Positions 29,307 to 39,148 are shown, counted from the stretch's first letter. The stretch is DNA of 64,000 bases from Mycolicibacterium austroafricanum (GCF_000612725.1 NZ_HG964451.1:62001-126000); one strand, 5' to 3'. Notes: generated by a model not told the origin, from the sequence alone. Numbers and translations are program-made.

Positions 29307-31736
29307 GTGCGGGGACCTAAAAGGGTTGGCAAAGGTGCGGGTTTGGCCGTCGCGGCGGGGGTCGGCGCGGCGGTGTTCATGGGACTGGGTGGCGGGGTCG
29401 CCGCGGCCGACGACACGGGCGGCGCCGGCACCGCGTCGTCGCAGGGCGAGGCCGGGCCGGCGCGCGACGACGACACGACCGACACCGCGGCGACCGATCC
29501 CGGCGAGGCGACCGATCCCGCCCCGGACGAGCCCGTTGCCGACGAGCCCGCCCCGGACGAGTCCGTCGGGGACGTCACCGACGTCGCTTCCGACGACGTC
29601 GCTTCCGACGAGGTCGTCGAGGACGACGACGACGAGCCTTCCGGTTACTCCGAGACGATCACGACGGTCGTCGACAGCGACCCGGCGGAGCTGGACCCGC
29701 CCGCCGACACCGAGCCCGGGCCCGCCCCGGCCGTCGCGGCGCAACTGGCCGTGACGGGCGCCGCGCGGCGCGACACGCACACCGAGACGACCGCGCCCGT
29801 CGCCGCCGCGGCCGACGAGATCGTCTACACCGCCCCGCCGAGCTTCTTCGATCAGGTCACCGTCGTCGGCCTGCGGGTGCTGCGCGGCTTCTCCAGCCTC
29901 ATCGGCATCGATATCTACGGCCTGATCGGGCAGGCGCTGGAGAGCCCGAATCCGCCCTGGTTCGTGAAGTACGGGCTCGACGTGCGGCGCACCGAGTACG
30001 AGGTGTCCGAGGACGACTTCTGGCGGGTGTGGGAGTTCCACCCGCCGAACCCGACCGGCAACACCGTCATCGCGGTGCACGGCGGCGGGTTCATCCTCGA
30101 ACCCCTGGTGACCCACTGGCTCGACTATGCGGCGATGGCCCGCGACACCGGCGCCACCGTGATCGTGCCGATGTATCCGCTGGCGACCACCGCGGCCGGG
30201 ACGGCGGTCAAGGTGGTGCCCGCGATGGCGCGGTTCATCTCCGGGCAGATCGCGATCCACGGTGCCGGCAACGTCGGCGTCTACGCCGATTCGGCCGGGT
30301 CGGCACTGGCGATGGCGGCGGTGCGCGAGCTGGTTCTCGACGGCCGGCCCGTCCCGGCGAGCATGGTGCTGCTGTCGCTCGCGCCGGACAGCTCGCTGTC
30401 GAATCCGGACATCGACGACGTCGACGACCCCATCATCGATGTCCGCAACCTCGACTTCTACACCGACGTGAACCATTGGAGCGACGGCCTCGACCCGCAG
30501 GATCCGATGGTCAGCCCGCTGTTCTTCGAGGACGCCGTGTTGGCCGCGCTCCCGCCGACGACGCTCTATGTGGGCGAGCTGGAATGGGCACTGCCCGACA
30601 CGCTGCTGCTGCACGACAAGTGGTCGGCCGCAGGCGGGGCGGTGTCCACCGTCATCGGGCGCGGGCAGGTCCACGACTGGGCGCTGGGCGGCATCGCCGC
30701 GAACTCGCAGGGGCCGAAGGTGCGCCCCGACATCTACCGCCGACTCGGGCTCGACGACGTCGCTTCGGGTCCTCGCACCATCACGACGGGCCCACCGTCG
30801 TTCGGCGACACGTTCGTCGTCGGGCTGCTGCGCACGCTGCGCTGGATCAACGAGGAGACCGGCATCAAGATCCTCAGCGGCATCGCGGGTGGGTCCACGA
30901 GCATCGCTCCCCCGCCGCAGCTGGTACGCGGGCTGGCCGTCACCGAGCGCACCTACAACGGGTGGACGGTGTGGGAGCTGGCCTCGCCGGACCCGTCGGG
31001 GGAATTCGTGGTGGCGTTGCACGGCGGCGGGTTCGAGGCCGAGGCCACCGTGCTGCACTGGTCGGACTACGCGCAGATGGCGCGCGAGACCGGCGCCACG
31101 GTGCTGGTGCCGATCTATCCGATGGCGCCGCCGAAGAGCACCGGCACCGCAGCGACGCTGGTGCCGCCGATGGCCGACTACCTGAAGATGCTCATCGACG
31201 CGCACGGCGTGGACAACGTCAGCCTGTACGGGGACTCGTCGGGTGGCTCGTATGCGGTGCTGGCGGTGCAGGAGATGTTGCGCCGCTGCAGGATTGACGT
31301 GCACTGCGTGGTGTCCGAGGCGCAGCCGTCGCGGATGGTGCTGGTCTCGCCTGCGCTGCATCTGACGTTGCGGGGGCCGCAGATCGACGCGATCGACGAC
31401 CCGATTCTGCCGCGGCCGGCGCCACCCGGCGAGGGCCCGCGCTGGAACGGCGACTGGGACATGGACGATCCGCGGGTCAACCCGATCGCAGGCGCCGACC
31501 TGACCGGCCTGCCGCCGACGACCGTGTACATCGGGACGGTGGAGAAGCTGCTCCCCGGCGTGATCGCGTTCCGCGACAAGGTGTTGTCCCAGGACCCCCA
31601 GGCCGATCTGACGGTCGTGATCGGCGACGGGCAGCTGCACGGGTGGGCTCTGGGCGGCATCGTGGTGAACTCGCAGGCGCCCATCTGGCGCGCCAACGTC
31701 TACCGCCAGCTGGGTCTCTCGGCGATTCCGGCGTGA
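29307..31736 (+). CDS. Secreted protein with two tandem alpha/beta-hydrolase (HSL-type) domains
   Basis: An 809-residue exported protein. It has an N-terminal signal sequence (GLAVAAGVGAAVFMGLGG ending VAAADD), then a disordered Asp/Glu/Thr-rich linker to about residue 150. Two homologous hydrolase domains follow. Domain 1 has oxyanion HGGGF at 258, nucleophile motif ADSAG at 329 and His in GQVHDWALGG. Domain 2 has HGGGF at 572, GDSSGG at 644 and GQLHGWALGG. HSL-family members hydrolyse esters or triacylglycerol. Domain 1 lacks the first Gly of GxSxG. It follows a leaderless-type promoter at 29271 and is divergent from tmk. The substrate and cell-wall attachment are unknown. Confidence 0.85.
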   Translation: MRGPKRVGKGAGLAVAAGVGAAVFMGLGGGVAAADDTGGAGTASSQGEAGPARDDDTTDTAATDPGEATDPAPDEPVADEPAPDESVGDVTDVASDDVASDEVVEDDDDEPSGYSETITTVVDSDPAELDPPADTEPGPAPAVAAQLAVTGAARRDTHTETTAPVAAAADEIVYTAPPSFFDQVTVVGLRVLRGFSSLIGIDIYGLIGQALESPNPPWFVKYGLDVRRTEYEVSEDDFWRVWEFHPPNPTGNTVIAVHGGGFILEPLVTHWLDYAAMARDTGATVIVPMYPLATTAAGTAVKVVPAMARFISGQIAIHGAGNVGVYADSAGSALAMAAVRELVLDGRPVPASMVLLSLAPDSSLSNPDIDDVDDPIIDVRNLDFYTDVNHWSDGLDPQDPMVSPLFFEDAVLAALPPTTLYVGELEWALPDTLLLHDKWSAAGGAVSTVIGRGQVHDWALGGIAANSQGPKVRPDIYRRLGLDDVASGPRTITTGPPSFGDTFVVGLLRTLRWINEETGIKILSGIAGGSTSIAPPPQLVRGLAVTERTYNGWTVWELASPDPSGEFVVALHGGGFEAEATVLHWSDYAQMARETGATVLVPIYPMAPPKSTGTAATLVPPMADYLKMLIDAHGVDNVSLYGDSSGGSYAVLAVQEMLRRCRIDVHCVVSEAQPSRMVLVSPALHLTLRGPQIDAIDDPILPRPAPPGEGPRWNGDWDMDDPRVNPIAGADLTGLPPTTVYIGTVEKLLPGVIAFRDKVLSQDPQADLTVVIGDGQLHGWALGGIVVNSQAPIWRANVYRQLGLSAIPA

Positions 31737-31761
31737 CAGTCGTCGCCCGGCGACGGGATCG

Positions 31762-32232
31762 CTAGTCGTCGACGGCGTTGAGGACCAGCTGGTTTCGCCG
31801 GCGGTCGAGGTAGCCGGTCGCCGTCCAGCCGTCGGTGCTCAGCGCCTCGTTCAGCGCGGCGCCGGTGACGAACGGGCCCGGCCCCACCGCGGACCGCAGC
31901 GCCTCGGCGACGTCGGGCATCCTGCCCTCGGCGGTGGTGTCGCGGGCCAGCGCGGCGGCGGCCTGCGGGTGCAGCGTGATCACCGCGTCGATCCAGTAGG
32001 TCGTCGGGCCGGGCACGTCGCGGCTCGCGTTCGTCCACGTCACCCAGGCGACCGCCTCCGGCACGCCGATCGCCGGGAAGCGTCTCGTCAAAGGCGCTGT
32101 ATCGCTGTGGATCTCACTCGGGACGTCGACAGCGGGGGCCGGTGAGCACGCCACCGCGCATGCCGCGACCAGCGCCACCACCCAGCGATTCCGGCGTGGC
32201 GATCGTCGCCCACCGGCGACGAAATCCCTCAT
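31762..32232 (-). CDS. Small lipoprotein, paralogue of the upstream gene
   Basis: A 156-residue protein with a basic N-terminus (GGRRSPRRNR), a hydrophobic stretch and lipobox VACS, so probably a lipoprotein. The mature part shares RFPAIGVPEAVAWVTWTN, TTYWIDAVITLHPQA and GPFVTGAALNEAL with the protein encoded by 32229-32717. Function unknown. ATG 32232 overlaps that gene's stop as ATGA, so the pair is translationally coupled. Longer open frames in the same phase exist upstream but are out of frame with the neighbour and lack homology. No counterpart in M. tuberculosis is recalled at this site. Confidence 0.75.
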   Translation of the reverse strand: MRDFVAGGRRSPRRNRWVVALVAACAVACSPAPAVDVPSEIHSDTAPLTRRFPAIGVPEAVAWVTWTNASRDVPGPTTYWIDAVITLHPQAAAALARDTTAEGRMPDVAEALRSAVGPGPFVTGAALNEALSTDGWTATGYLDRRRNQLVLNAVDD

Positions 32233-32717
32233 GCCCCGATGCGGTAGGACTGCAGCACCACGGCGTTGTGCGGCGGATCCAGGAACACCCGGGTGCTCCT
32301 GCGGTCGCCGGCGAACGCCATGTTGAGCTCGATGCCGGTGAGGAACGGCCCCGGCGGCAAGTCGGGCTCGAGCACCTTCTGCACCGCGGGCACGTACCCG
32401 CTGTCCTCGGGATAGTTCTTCGCGACAAGCGAATTCATCGTCTCGGGCACCACCTCGACGACGGCGTCGATCCACACCACCTTGGTTCTCGGCTTCTCCG
32501 CCTCGCCGCTGTTGTCCCATGTGATCCACGACGCCGACACCGGCACGCCGAGCGCGGGAAACGTCTTGGCCAGTTCCTCGGTGTCGTGCCGGACCTGCGG
32601 GGCCGGCCGAGACGCGGTGACGCCGGACTCGCCGGCCTCGTCGGAGACCGGCTGGCCCTGGCATGCCGTCAGGGCCAGCGCGACACCGAGCGTCACCGCT
32701 CTCAGCAGTTTTGCCAC
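32229..32717 (-). CDS. Small lipoprotein downstream of sahH
   Basis: A 162-residue lipoprotein. The signal peptide MAKLLRAVTLGVALALTACQ has lipobox LTAC, and the mature domain contains TFPALGVPVSASWITWDN, KVVWIDAVVEVVPE, GPFLTGIELNMAF and FLDPPHNAVVLQSYR. It is about 40% similar by eye to its downstream paralogue. The start is GTG 32717, one base after the sahH stop, so it is read in the sahH transcript. Function unknown; the shared layout (small alpha/beta domain after a lipid anchor) suggests a cell-envelope binding protein. Confidence 0.8.
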   Translation of the reverse strand: MAKLLRAVTLGVALALTACQGQPVSDEAGESGVTASRPAPQVRHDTEELAKTFPALGVPVSASWITWDNSGEAEKPRTKVVWIDAVVEVVPETMNSLVAKNYPEDSGYVPAVQKVLEPDLPPGPFLTGIELNMAFAGDRRSTRVFLDPPHNAVVLQSYRIGA

Positions 32718-32718
32718 G

Positions 32719-34176
<1,458 letters not shown>

Positions 34177-34364
34177 GTAGAGCCCCTTTGTGGTTCGTCA
34201 ATTGCGTGTGAGCGCACGGATTCGCGCATGCGACATCCATGCGAACAACCCCGGCCTGCGGGCTCGCGGGACAGGCGCTACGGCGCTCTGCCGGCCAGGG
34301 GCGTCTATGACACCGTAGCGCCTCCGGTGCGACGGCAGGTCACGGCCGTCGCTCACCCGGCGAT

Positions 34365-34982
34365 CTAGGGGTCGATCACTCCGTAGCGCTCGGCGAACGG
34401 CGTCATCAGTCGGGCCAGGTCGCGGGCCACGTCGTGGTCGGCCTCGGGCGGCATCGAGATGTAGCTCATCGCCAGCCGGACGATGGCCCTGGCCAGCACG
34501 CCCGCGTCCTCCTGGCTGACGCGCACCCAGCTGCTCATGAAGGACTCGGTGAGCCGCGACGAGCAGTGGTTGATGATCGGTGCGCTGTCGGTGGTGATGA
34601 GCTGCAGCAGATCGGGCTTGGACGTCCCGGTCAGCAGTGAGATCACCAGCGGGTCGGCGGCGGACTCGACGAAGAAGTCGCGGAAGCCCTGCAGGAACGC
34701 GGCGTAGACATCACCGGCGTTGCCGTTGATGGCGCCGTGGATCTGGTCGACGAGCCGGTCGGCCAGCCGCATCGCGTAGCCCTGCGCCAGGCCCTGGCGT
34801 GAGCCGAACTCGTTGTAGATGGTCTGGCGGCTGATGCCGGCGGCCTTGGCGACGTCGGACAGCGTGATCGCCGACCAGTCGCGGGTGAGGAGCATCTCCC
34901 GCATCCCGTCGAGGATGGAGTCCCGCAGCAGCACCCGCGAGGCCTCGGCGTAGCTGACGCGCTTGTCGTTGGAGAGGCCCAC
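34365..34982 (-). CDS. TetR family regulator of the alkane operon (Rv3249c-like)
   Basis: A 205-residue TetR regulator. The N-terminal helix-turn-helix lies in ITLSDVAKAAGISRQTIYNEFGSRQGLAQGYA, and the C-terminal ligand domain ends LARLMTPFAERYGV. The order alkB-rubA-rubB-tetR-sahH is conserved with M. tuberculosis, and TetR proteins at this spot in alkane degraders (AlkX type) repress alkB. The start is uncertain: GTG 34982 is used, but no Shine-Dalgarno is visible and the frame is open upstream with an ATT at 34997. The operator at 36865-36874 is a candidate target. Confidence 0.85.
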   Translation of the reverse strand: MGLSNDKRVSYAEASRVLLRDSILDGMREMLLTRDWSAITLSDVAKAAGISRQTIYNEFGSRQGLAQGYAMRLADRLVDQIHGAINGNAGDVYAAFLQGFRDFFVESAADPLVISLLTGTSKPDLLQLITTDSAPIINHCSSRLTESFMSSWVRVSQEDAGVLARAIVRLAMSYISMPPEADHDVARDLARLMTPFAERYGVIDP

Positions 34983-35047
34983 ACGCGCGACTGTAATGGT
35001 TCCGGGCCCCGCGCTCGCCGTCACTGCGGTCCCCTGGCTCGCCGTGT

Positions 35048-35113
35048 TCCGCGAGCGCGCGTGTCTGCACGGCTCCGCTCGGTGCGTCGCGCGCATCGGC
35101 GCGCGCTCGCGGA
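35048..35113. repeat. Long-range inverted repeat between rubB and the TetR gene
   Basis: TCCGCGAGCGCGC (35048-35060) and its exact complement GCGCGCTCGCGGA (35101-35113) are separated by 40 bases. It lies within the presumed operon, between the rubB stop and the TetR start, and may reduce read-through into the regulator gene. The arms resemble the outer arms of family A repeats. Confidence 0.7.
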
Positions 35114-35127
35114 GGACGAAGGAGCGT

Positions 35128-35340
35128 TCACGGCCGGGCGACTTCCACCATCTCGAAGTCCGACTTGGCCGCGCCGCAGTCCGGGCAGCTCCAGTCGTCG
35201 GGGATGTCGTCCCATCGGGTGCCGGGTTCGATCCCGTCCTCGGGCCACCCCTTGGCCTCGTCGTACTCGAATCCGCATTGCACGCAGATGAACAGCTTGT
35301 AGTCACTCGTTTCCTGTTGGTTCTTCGCGCCAGCGCTCAT
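35128..35340 (-). CDS. rubB: Rubredoxin RubB
   Basis: A 70-residue rubredoxin with two iron-binding knuckles, [17 protein letters not shown] and [11 protein letters not shown], and the Trp/Tyr pattern of AlkG2-type rubredoxins. It carries electrons from a reductase to AlkB. The start is ATG 35340, which shares its A with the rubA stop (TGATG); a GTG one codon upstream is possible. It lies in the alkB-rubA-rubB order of alkane degraders. All four Cys are present. Confidence 0.93.
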   Translation of the reverse strand: MSAGAKNQQETSDYKLFICVQCGFEYDEAKGWPEDGIEPGTRWDDIPDDWSCPDCGAAKSDFEMVEVARP

Positions 35341-35513
35341 CACTTCTTAACTCCAATCTCTTCGAAGTCGATCTTCTCGCGTACCGCGCAGTCCGGGCAG
35401 CACCATTCGTCGGGCACCTCGGCCCACGCGGTGCCTGCCGGAAACCCTTCGCGGGGTTCACCTTTGGACTCGTCGTAGACGTAATCGCAGCCGGGGCAAC
35501 GGAAGGCGGTCAC
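35340..35513 (-). CDS. rubA: Rubredoxin RubA
   Basis: A 57-residue rubredoxin beginning [20 protein letters not shown], with the second knuckle [13 protein letters not shown]. The start is GTG 35513, overlapping the alkB stop as GTGA, so translation is coupled. It differs from RubB in its second knuckle (CAVRE rather than CGAAK). AlkG1-type rubredoxins usually cannot replace the AlkG2 type in alkane hydroxylation, so the two copies are probably not redundant. Confidence 0.92.
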   Translation of the reverse strand: MTAFRCPGCDYVYDESKGEPREGFPAGTAWAEVPDEWCCPDCAVREKIDFEEIGVKK

Positions 35514-36796
35514 GCCTTGCCTCCTTGCTCCTCGCGCGAGCGCTCGTCGGCTGCCTTCTTCTCCTCGCGCGAGCGCTCGTCGGCCGCCGCTCCGTACCGG
35601 GCCAGAACCTTGTCCCGCACCCTCGGCTGGATGTTGACCTGGGTGATGTCGCCGCCGTAGTGCGCGAGCACCCGGTGGTCCATCATCCGGCGCCACAGCG
35701 GCGGGAAGTAGGTCAGCCCGATCATCGACGCGTAGCCGCTGGGCAGATTCGGGGCGCCCTCCATGCTGCGCAGCGTCTGGTAGCGACGCGTCGGGTTGGC
35801 GTGGTGGTCGCTGTGGCGCTGCAGGTGGTACAGGAACAGGTTGGTGACGATGTGGTCGGAGTTCCAGCTGTGCACCGGCGCGCACCGCTCGTAGCGGCCG
35901 CTGTCGAGCTTCTTGCGCAGCAGGCCGTAATGCTCCAGGTAGTTGACGGCCTCCAGCAGCGTGAAGCCGAAGACGGCCGAGATCAGGATGTACGGGATCA
36001 GCGCCCAGCCGAACACTGCGATCAATGCGCCGTAGAGCACCGCCGACATCGCCCACGCGTTGAGCACGTCGTTGGACCAGTGCCACTTGCTCTTGCCGGC
36101 CCGCTCCAGTCGCTTGGCCTCCAGCTCCCAGGAAGACTTCAGGCTGCCGAAGACGCTGCGTGGCAGGAACTCCCAGAACGTCTCACCGAAGCGTGCCGAC
36201 GCGGGATCTTCCGGGGTGGCGACGCGGACGTGGTGGCCGCGGTTGTGCTCGATGTAGAAGTGCCCGTAAAGGGTCTGCGCCAGAGTGATTTTGGCCAGCC
36301 AGCGCTCCAAAGAGTCCTTCTTGTGCCCCATCTCGTGCGCGGTGTTGATCCCGACTCCGCCGAGCAGACCGACCGACAGCGCCAGGCCGATCTTCGCGGG
36401 CCAGCTGAGGCCACCCTCGAAGCCGAGCCAGCCGAGATCGGATGCGGTGAACAGGTAGGCACCCAGGATCACGCTGGCGTACTGGAACGGGATGTAGAGG
36501 TAGGTGCAGTAGCGGTAGTACTTGTCGTTTTCCAGCCGCTCCATCACCTCGTCGGGCGGGTTCTGGCCGTCGGGACCGAACTTGAGGTCCAGGGCGGGCA
36601 GCAGGATGTAGAGCAGGATCGGGCCGATCCACAGCGGCACCTGCGCGGCGACGTGCCAGCCGAACTGGTTGAGCGCCCAGATCAGCGGCAGCATCACGAA
36701 CAGCGCGGTCGGTGCGATCAGGCCCATCAGCCACAGGTAGCGCTTCTTGTCGCGCCACTGCTCGACGTCGGGCTTGGACATTTCTGGTGCGGTCAC
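35510..36796 (-). CDS. alkB: Alkane 1-monooxygenase AlkB
   Basis: A 428-residue integral-membrane diiron alkane hydroxylase (Rv3252c-like, 416 residues). It has six hydrophobic segments and the histidine boxes HEMGHKK, EHNRGHHVRV and LQRHSDHHANPTR, plus NYLEHYG. It oxidises medium-chain n-alkanes to 1-alkanols with electrons from rubredoxin. GTG 36796 (VTAPEMSKPDVEQ) is chosen because AAGGAGG is 7 bases upstream. The C-terminal tail contains an 11-residue duplication (ADERSREE twice) encoded by a 33-base direct repeat. The promoter lies at 36842-36870. Confidence 0.95.
   Translation of the reverse strand: MTAPEMSKPDVEQWRDKKRYLWLMGLIAPTALFVMLPLIWALNQFGWHVAAQVPLWIGPILLYILLPALDLKFGPDGQNPPDEVMERLENDKYYRYCTYLYIPFQYASVILGAYLFTASDLGWLGFEGGLSWPAKIGLALSVGLLGGVGINTAHEMGHKKDSLERWLAKITLAQTLYGHFYIEHNRGHHVRVATPEDPASARFGETFWEFLPRSVFGSLKSSWELEAKRLERAGKSKWHWSNDVLNAWAMSAVLYGALIAVFGWALIPYILISAVFGFTLLEAVNYLEHYGLLRKKLDSGRYERCAPVHSWNSDHIVTNLFLYHLQRHSDHHANPTRRYQTLRSMEGAPNLPSGYASMIGLTYFPPLWRRMMDHRVLAHYGGDITQVNIQPRVRDKVLARYGAAADERSREEKKAADERSREEQGGKA
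35528..35584. repeat. 33-base-period direct repeat at the 3' end of alkB
   Basis: CTCCTCGCGCGAGCGCTCGT followed by CGGC occurs at 35528-35551 and at 35561-35584. The period is 33 bases, so the reading frame is kept and the AlkB tail gains two ADERSREE units. The unit contains a palindromic GAGCGCTC core. Confidence 0.85.
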
Positions 36797-36841
36797 CCCA
36801 ATGCCTCCTTGCTTTGTGAGTACGGTCACCTCGTGCCGTTG

Positions 36842-36874
36842 ACTATAGAGCGCATTTTGTCGCCTGTCTAGACA
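36842..36874 (-). promoter_or_regulatory. alkB promoter with operator overlapping the -35 box
   Basis: Read on the minus strand: -35 TAGACA (36870-36865), 17-base spacer, -10 TATAGT (36847-36842). The perfect palindrome TGTCTAGACA (36865-36874) covers the -35, and a wider CTGTCT..AGACAG pair (36864-36869, 36876-36881) surrounds it. A repressor bound here would occlude RNA polymerase. The TetR protein encoded downstream is the obvious candidate; that link is inference. Confidence 0.8.
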
Positions 36875-36906
36875 CAGACAGCTGTTTTGTAAACGCCATT
36901 GGAGTG

Positions 36907-36964
36907 CGAGCGTGCGAGTCTGCGGCGCGACATGCCGATTTTTGGCGAACGAAGCGCACGCTCG
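36907..36964 (-). terminator. Inverted repeat between the WhiB4-like gene and the alkB promoter
   Basis: CGAGCGTGCG (36907-36916) and CGCACGCTCG (36955-36964) are exact complements. It lies downstream of the WhiB4-like stop and upstream of the alkB promoter, so it may separate the two transcripts. The remaining bases to 37127 are G+C-rich (for example GCGGGCCCGCGG) with no gene seen. Confidence 0.55.
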
Positions 36965-37127
36965 GCGGAACAAATGCGCACGCCGGCGATCGAGGCTCGA
37001 CACCAGTGATCAGGATTCAGCACGCTGGCGGCCCGCTGACGGCGGCGCTGGACGCTGACGGCGCGGGCCCGCGGCGGCGGGCCCGCAGCGGCCGGGAGAT
37101 CCTCGAGCCGATGCCCTGCCGTCAGCG

Positions 37128-37433
37128 TCACCCCGCTTCCGCGCGCCGCTTCTGTTCGGCCAGGAAGGCGGCCCAGGAGACCACCTCGGGGTGTGCCTTC
37201 AGCAATGCTCGACGCTGGCGCTCCGTCATGCCGCCCCACACGCCGTACTCCACGCGGTGGTCGAGCGCATCGGCGGCGCACTCGGCGATGACGGGGCAGC
37301 CCCGGCAGATCTTCGCTGCATCCTTCTGCGCGGCACCGCGAACGAAAAGACCCTCAGGATCTGCGGAGGCGCACCGGGCCTTCGACACCCATGCGTAGCG
37401 GTCCTCGCCGACTTCAGCTCCAGAAACGCTCAC
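37128..37433 (-). CDS. WhiB family redox-sensing regulator, WhiB4-like
   Basis: A 101-residue WhiB protein. The four 4Fe-4S ligands are Cys21, Cys43, Cys46 and Cys52 (ICRGCPVIAEC), followed by the G[VI]WGG turn in EYGVWGGMTERQRRALL. The stretches AWVSKA, LFVRGAAQ, AADALD, GVWGGMTERQRRALLK and HPEVVSW match WhiB4 rather than WhiB1, 2, 3, 6 or 7. WhiB4 is an oxygen-sensitive regulator of the oxidative response. The M. tuberculosis whiB4 is elsewhere (Rv3681c), so this may be a second copy or paralogue next to alkB. ATG 37433. Confidence 0.88.
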   Translation of the reverse strand: MSVSGAEVGEDRYAWVSKARCASADPEGLFVRGAAQKDAAKICRGCPVIAECAADALDHRVEYGVWGGMTERQRRALLKAHPEVVSWAAFLAEQKRRAEAG

Positions 37434-37666
37434 GTAAAACCCCCTGTGGTGCCGCGGACGACGTCAAGGGCGGACCACTACCCCGCCGGCACGCTCCACC
37501 CGCGACGGGTGGCGCCACCGCTGTACCAAACTGCCCCCACTGCAATGTACTGACGCCCGTCGCGATGGACAGTGACCAAACGTCGTTCGCTGATGTGACC
37601 AAGGTCCCTGGCCCAAAGACGCGGGCAGGTGCGGTCGGCGAAGCGGTGCCGCTGACCTCCGAAGGC

Positions 37667-39148
37667 TCAGCCCATTCGGCGGCCGACCAGCGAGTGCCGA
37701 CGGCCGTAGAGGAAGTACACGACCACGCCGATCGCCATCCAGATCAGGAAGCGGATCCAGGTCAACCCGGTGAGGTTGAGCATCAGCCACACACATGCGG
37801 CGATCGCCAGGATCGGCAGCAGCGGCACCCACGGCGTACGGAATCCCCGCTTCAGATCCGGGCGGGTGCGCCGCAGCACGAGCACGCCCGCCGACACCAG
37901 CACGAACGCGAACAGCGTGCCGATGTTCACCATCTCCTCGAGCTTGCCGATCGGGAAGACCGTCGCGGTCACCGCCACCACGGCGCCGACGATCAGCGTG
38001 ATCCGCACCGGCGTCCCGTGCTCGCCGGTCTTGGCCAGCTGACGGGGCAGCAGCCCGTCGCGCGACATCGCGAACAGCACCCGTGTCTGCCCCAGCACCA
38101 GCACGATCACAACCGTCGTCAGCCCCGCCAGCGCGCCGATCGAGATCACCTTCGCGGCCCAGTCCACCCCGTTCAGCGAGAACGCGGTGGCCAGGTTCTG
38201 CGTCTCGGCGTCGCGCAGTTCGGTGTAGCTCACCATCCCGGTCAACACCACCGCGACGGCGACGTAGAGCACGGTGACGATGGCCAGCGAGGCCAGGATG
38301 CCGCGCGGGACGTCGCGCTGCGGGTTCCTGGTCTCTTCGGCGGTGGTCGCGACGATGTCGAACCCGATGAACGCGAAGAACACGATCGAGGCGCCGGCCA
38401 GCACGCCGTACCACCCGTAGTGGCTGCCCTCGGCGCCGGTCAGCAGCGAGAACAACGACTGCTCGGTGCCCGTTCCGCCCGAGCCGCCCTCCTCCGGTGC
38501 CGGAACGAACGGCGAGAAGTTCTCCGCCTTGATGTAGAAGGCGCCGACGATGACCACCAGCAGCACCACCGAGACCTTGACCGCGGTGATAGCCAGGCTG
38601 ACGCCCGCCGACAGCTTGGTGCCCATGACCAGAATCAGGGTGACGAGCGCGATGATCACCAGCGCACCCCAATCCAGTTGGAAACCAGCCACTTCCGTGG
38701 TACCGCCGGCAAAACCGAAGACGGTGCCGAGGTAGCTGGACCAGCCTTTGGCGACGACGGCGGCGGCGACGGCGAACTCGAGGATCAGGTCCCAGCCGAT
38801 GATCCACGCGACGAACTCCCCGAACGTCGCATACGAGAACGTGTACGCGCTGCCCGCGACCGGCACGGTCGAGGCGAACTCGGCGTAGCACAGCGCGGCG
38901 AGCCCGCACGCGATCGCCGCGATGATGAACGACAGCGAGATCGCCGGGCCGGTGATGTTGGCGGCAGTGGACGCGGTGATCGTGAAGATGCCGGCGCCGA
39001 TCACCACCGACACCCCGAAGACGGTCAGGTCCCACCAGTTCAGTTCCTTGCGCAACCTGGTGCTGGGCTCGTCGGTGTCGGCGATCGACTGCTCCACCGA
39101 TTTCGTCCGTCGCCTGCCGACCGTCTGCGCCCCCGGCTCCTGAACCAT
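37667..39148 (-). CDS. APC superfamily cationic amino-acid permease
   Basis: A 493-residue membrane transporter (Rv3253c-like, 495 residues) with 12 or more hydrophobic segments. The APC signature VIGAGIFTITASTAANITGPA lies near residue 50. It also has YAEFASTVPVAGSAYTFSY and FIGFDIVATTAEETRNPQRDVPRGI, the CAT-type cationic amino-acid transporter blocks. Arg/Lys/ornithine uptake is likely. ATG 39148 is chosen because GAGAGGG precedes it; ATG 39169 would add seven residues. Between it and the WhiB4-like gene are 233 bases without a gene. Confidence 0.9.
   Translation of the reverse strand: MVQEPGAQTVGRRRTKSVEQSIADTDEPSTRLRKELNWWDLTVFGVSVVIGAGIFTITASTAANITGPAISLSFIIAAIACGLAALCYAEFASTVPVAGSAYTFSYATFGEFVAWIIGWDLILEFAVAAAVVAKGWSSYLGTVFGFAGGTTEVAGFQLDWGALVIIALVTLILVMGTKLSAGVSLAITAVKVSVVLLVVIVGAFYIKAENFSPFVPAPEEGGSGGTGTEQSLFSLLTGAEGSHYGWYGVLAGASIVFFAFIGFDIVATTAEETRNPQRDVPRGILASLAIVTVLYVAVAVVLTGMVSYTELRDAETQNLATAFSLNGVDWAAKVISIGALAGLTTVVIVLVLGQTRVLFAMSRDGLLPRQLAKTGEHGTPVRITLIVGAVVAVTATVFPIGKLEEMVNIGTLFAFVLVSAGVLVLRRTRPDLKRGFRTPWVPLLPILAIAACVWLMLNLTGLTWIRFLIWMAIGVVVYFLYGRRHSLVGRRMG

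Noticed and set aside
29301..31640. 779-codon minus-strand frame antisense to the double hydrolase
   Set aside because: Covers a gene with a good promoter, signal peptide and two catalytic domains; no homology visible.
34177..34364. Possible SAH riboswitch upstream of sahH
   Set aside because: No pseudoknot-forming conserved core was found in the 188 bases; SAH riboswitches are not known in mycobacteria.
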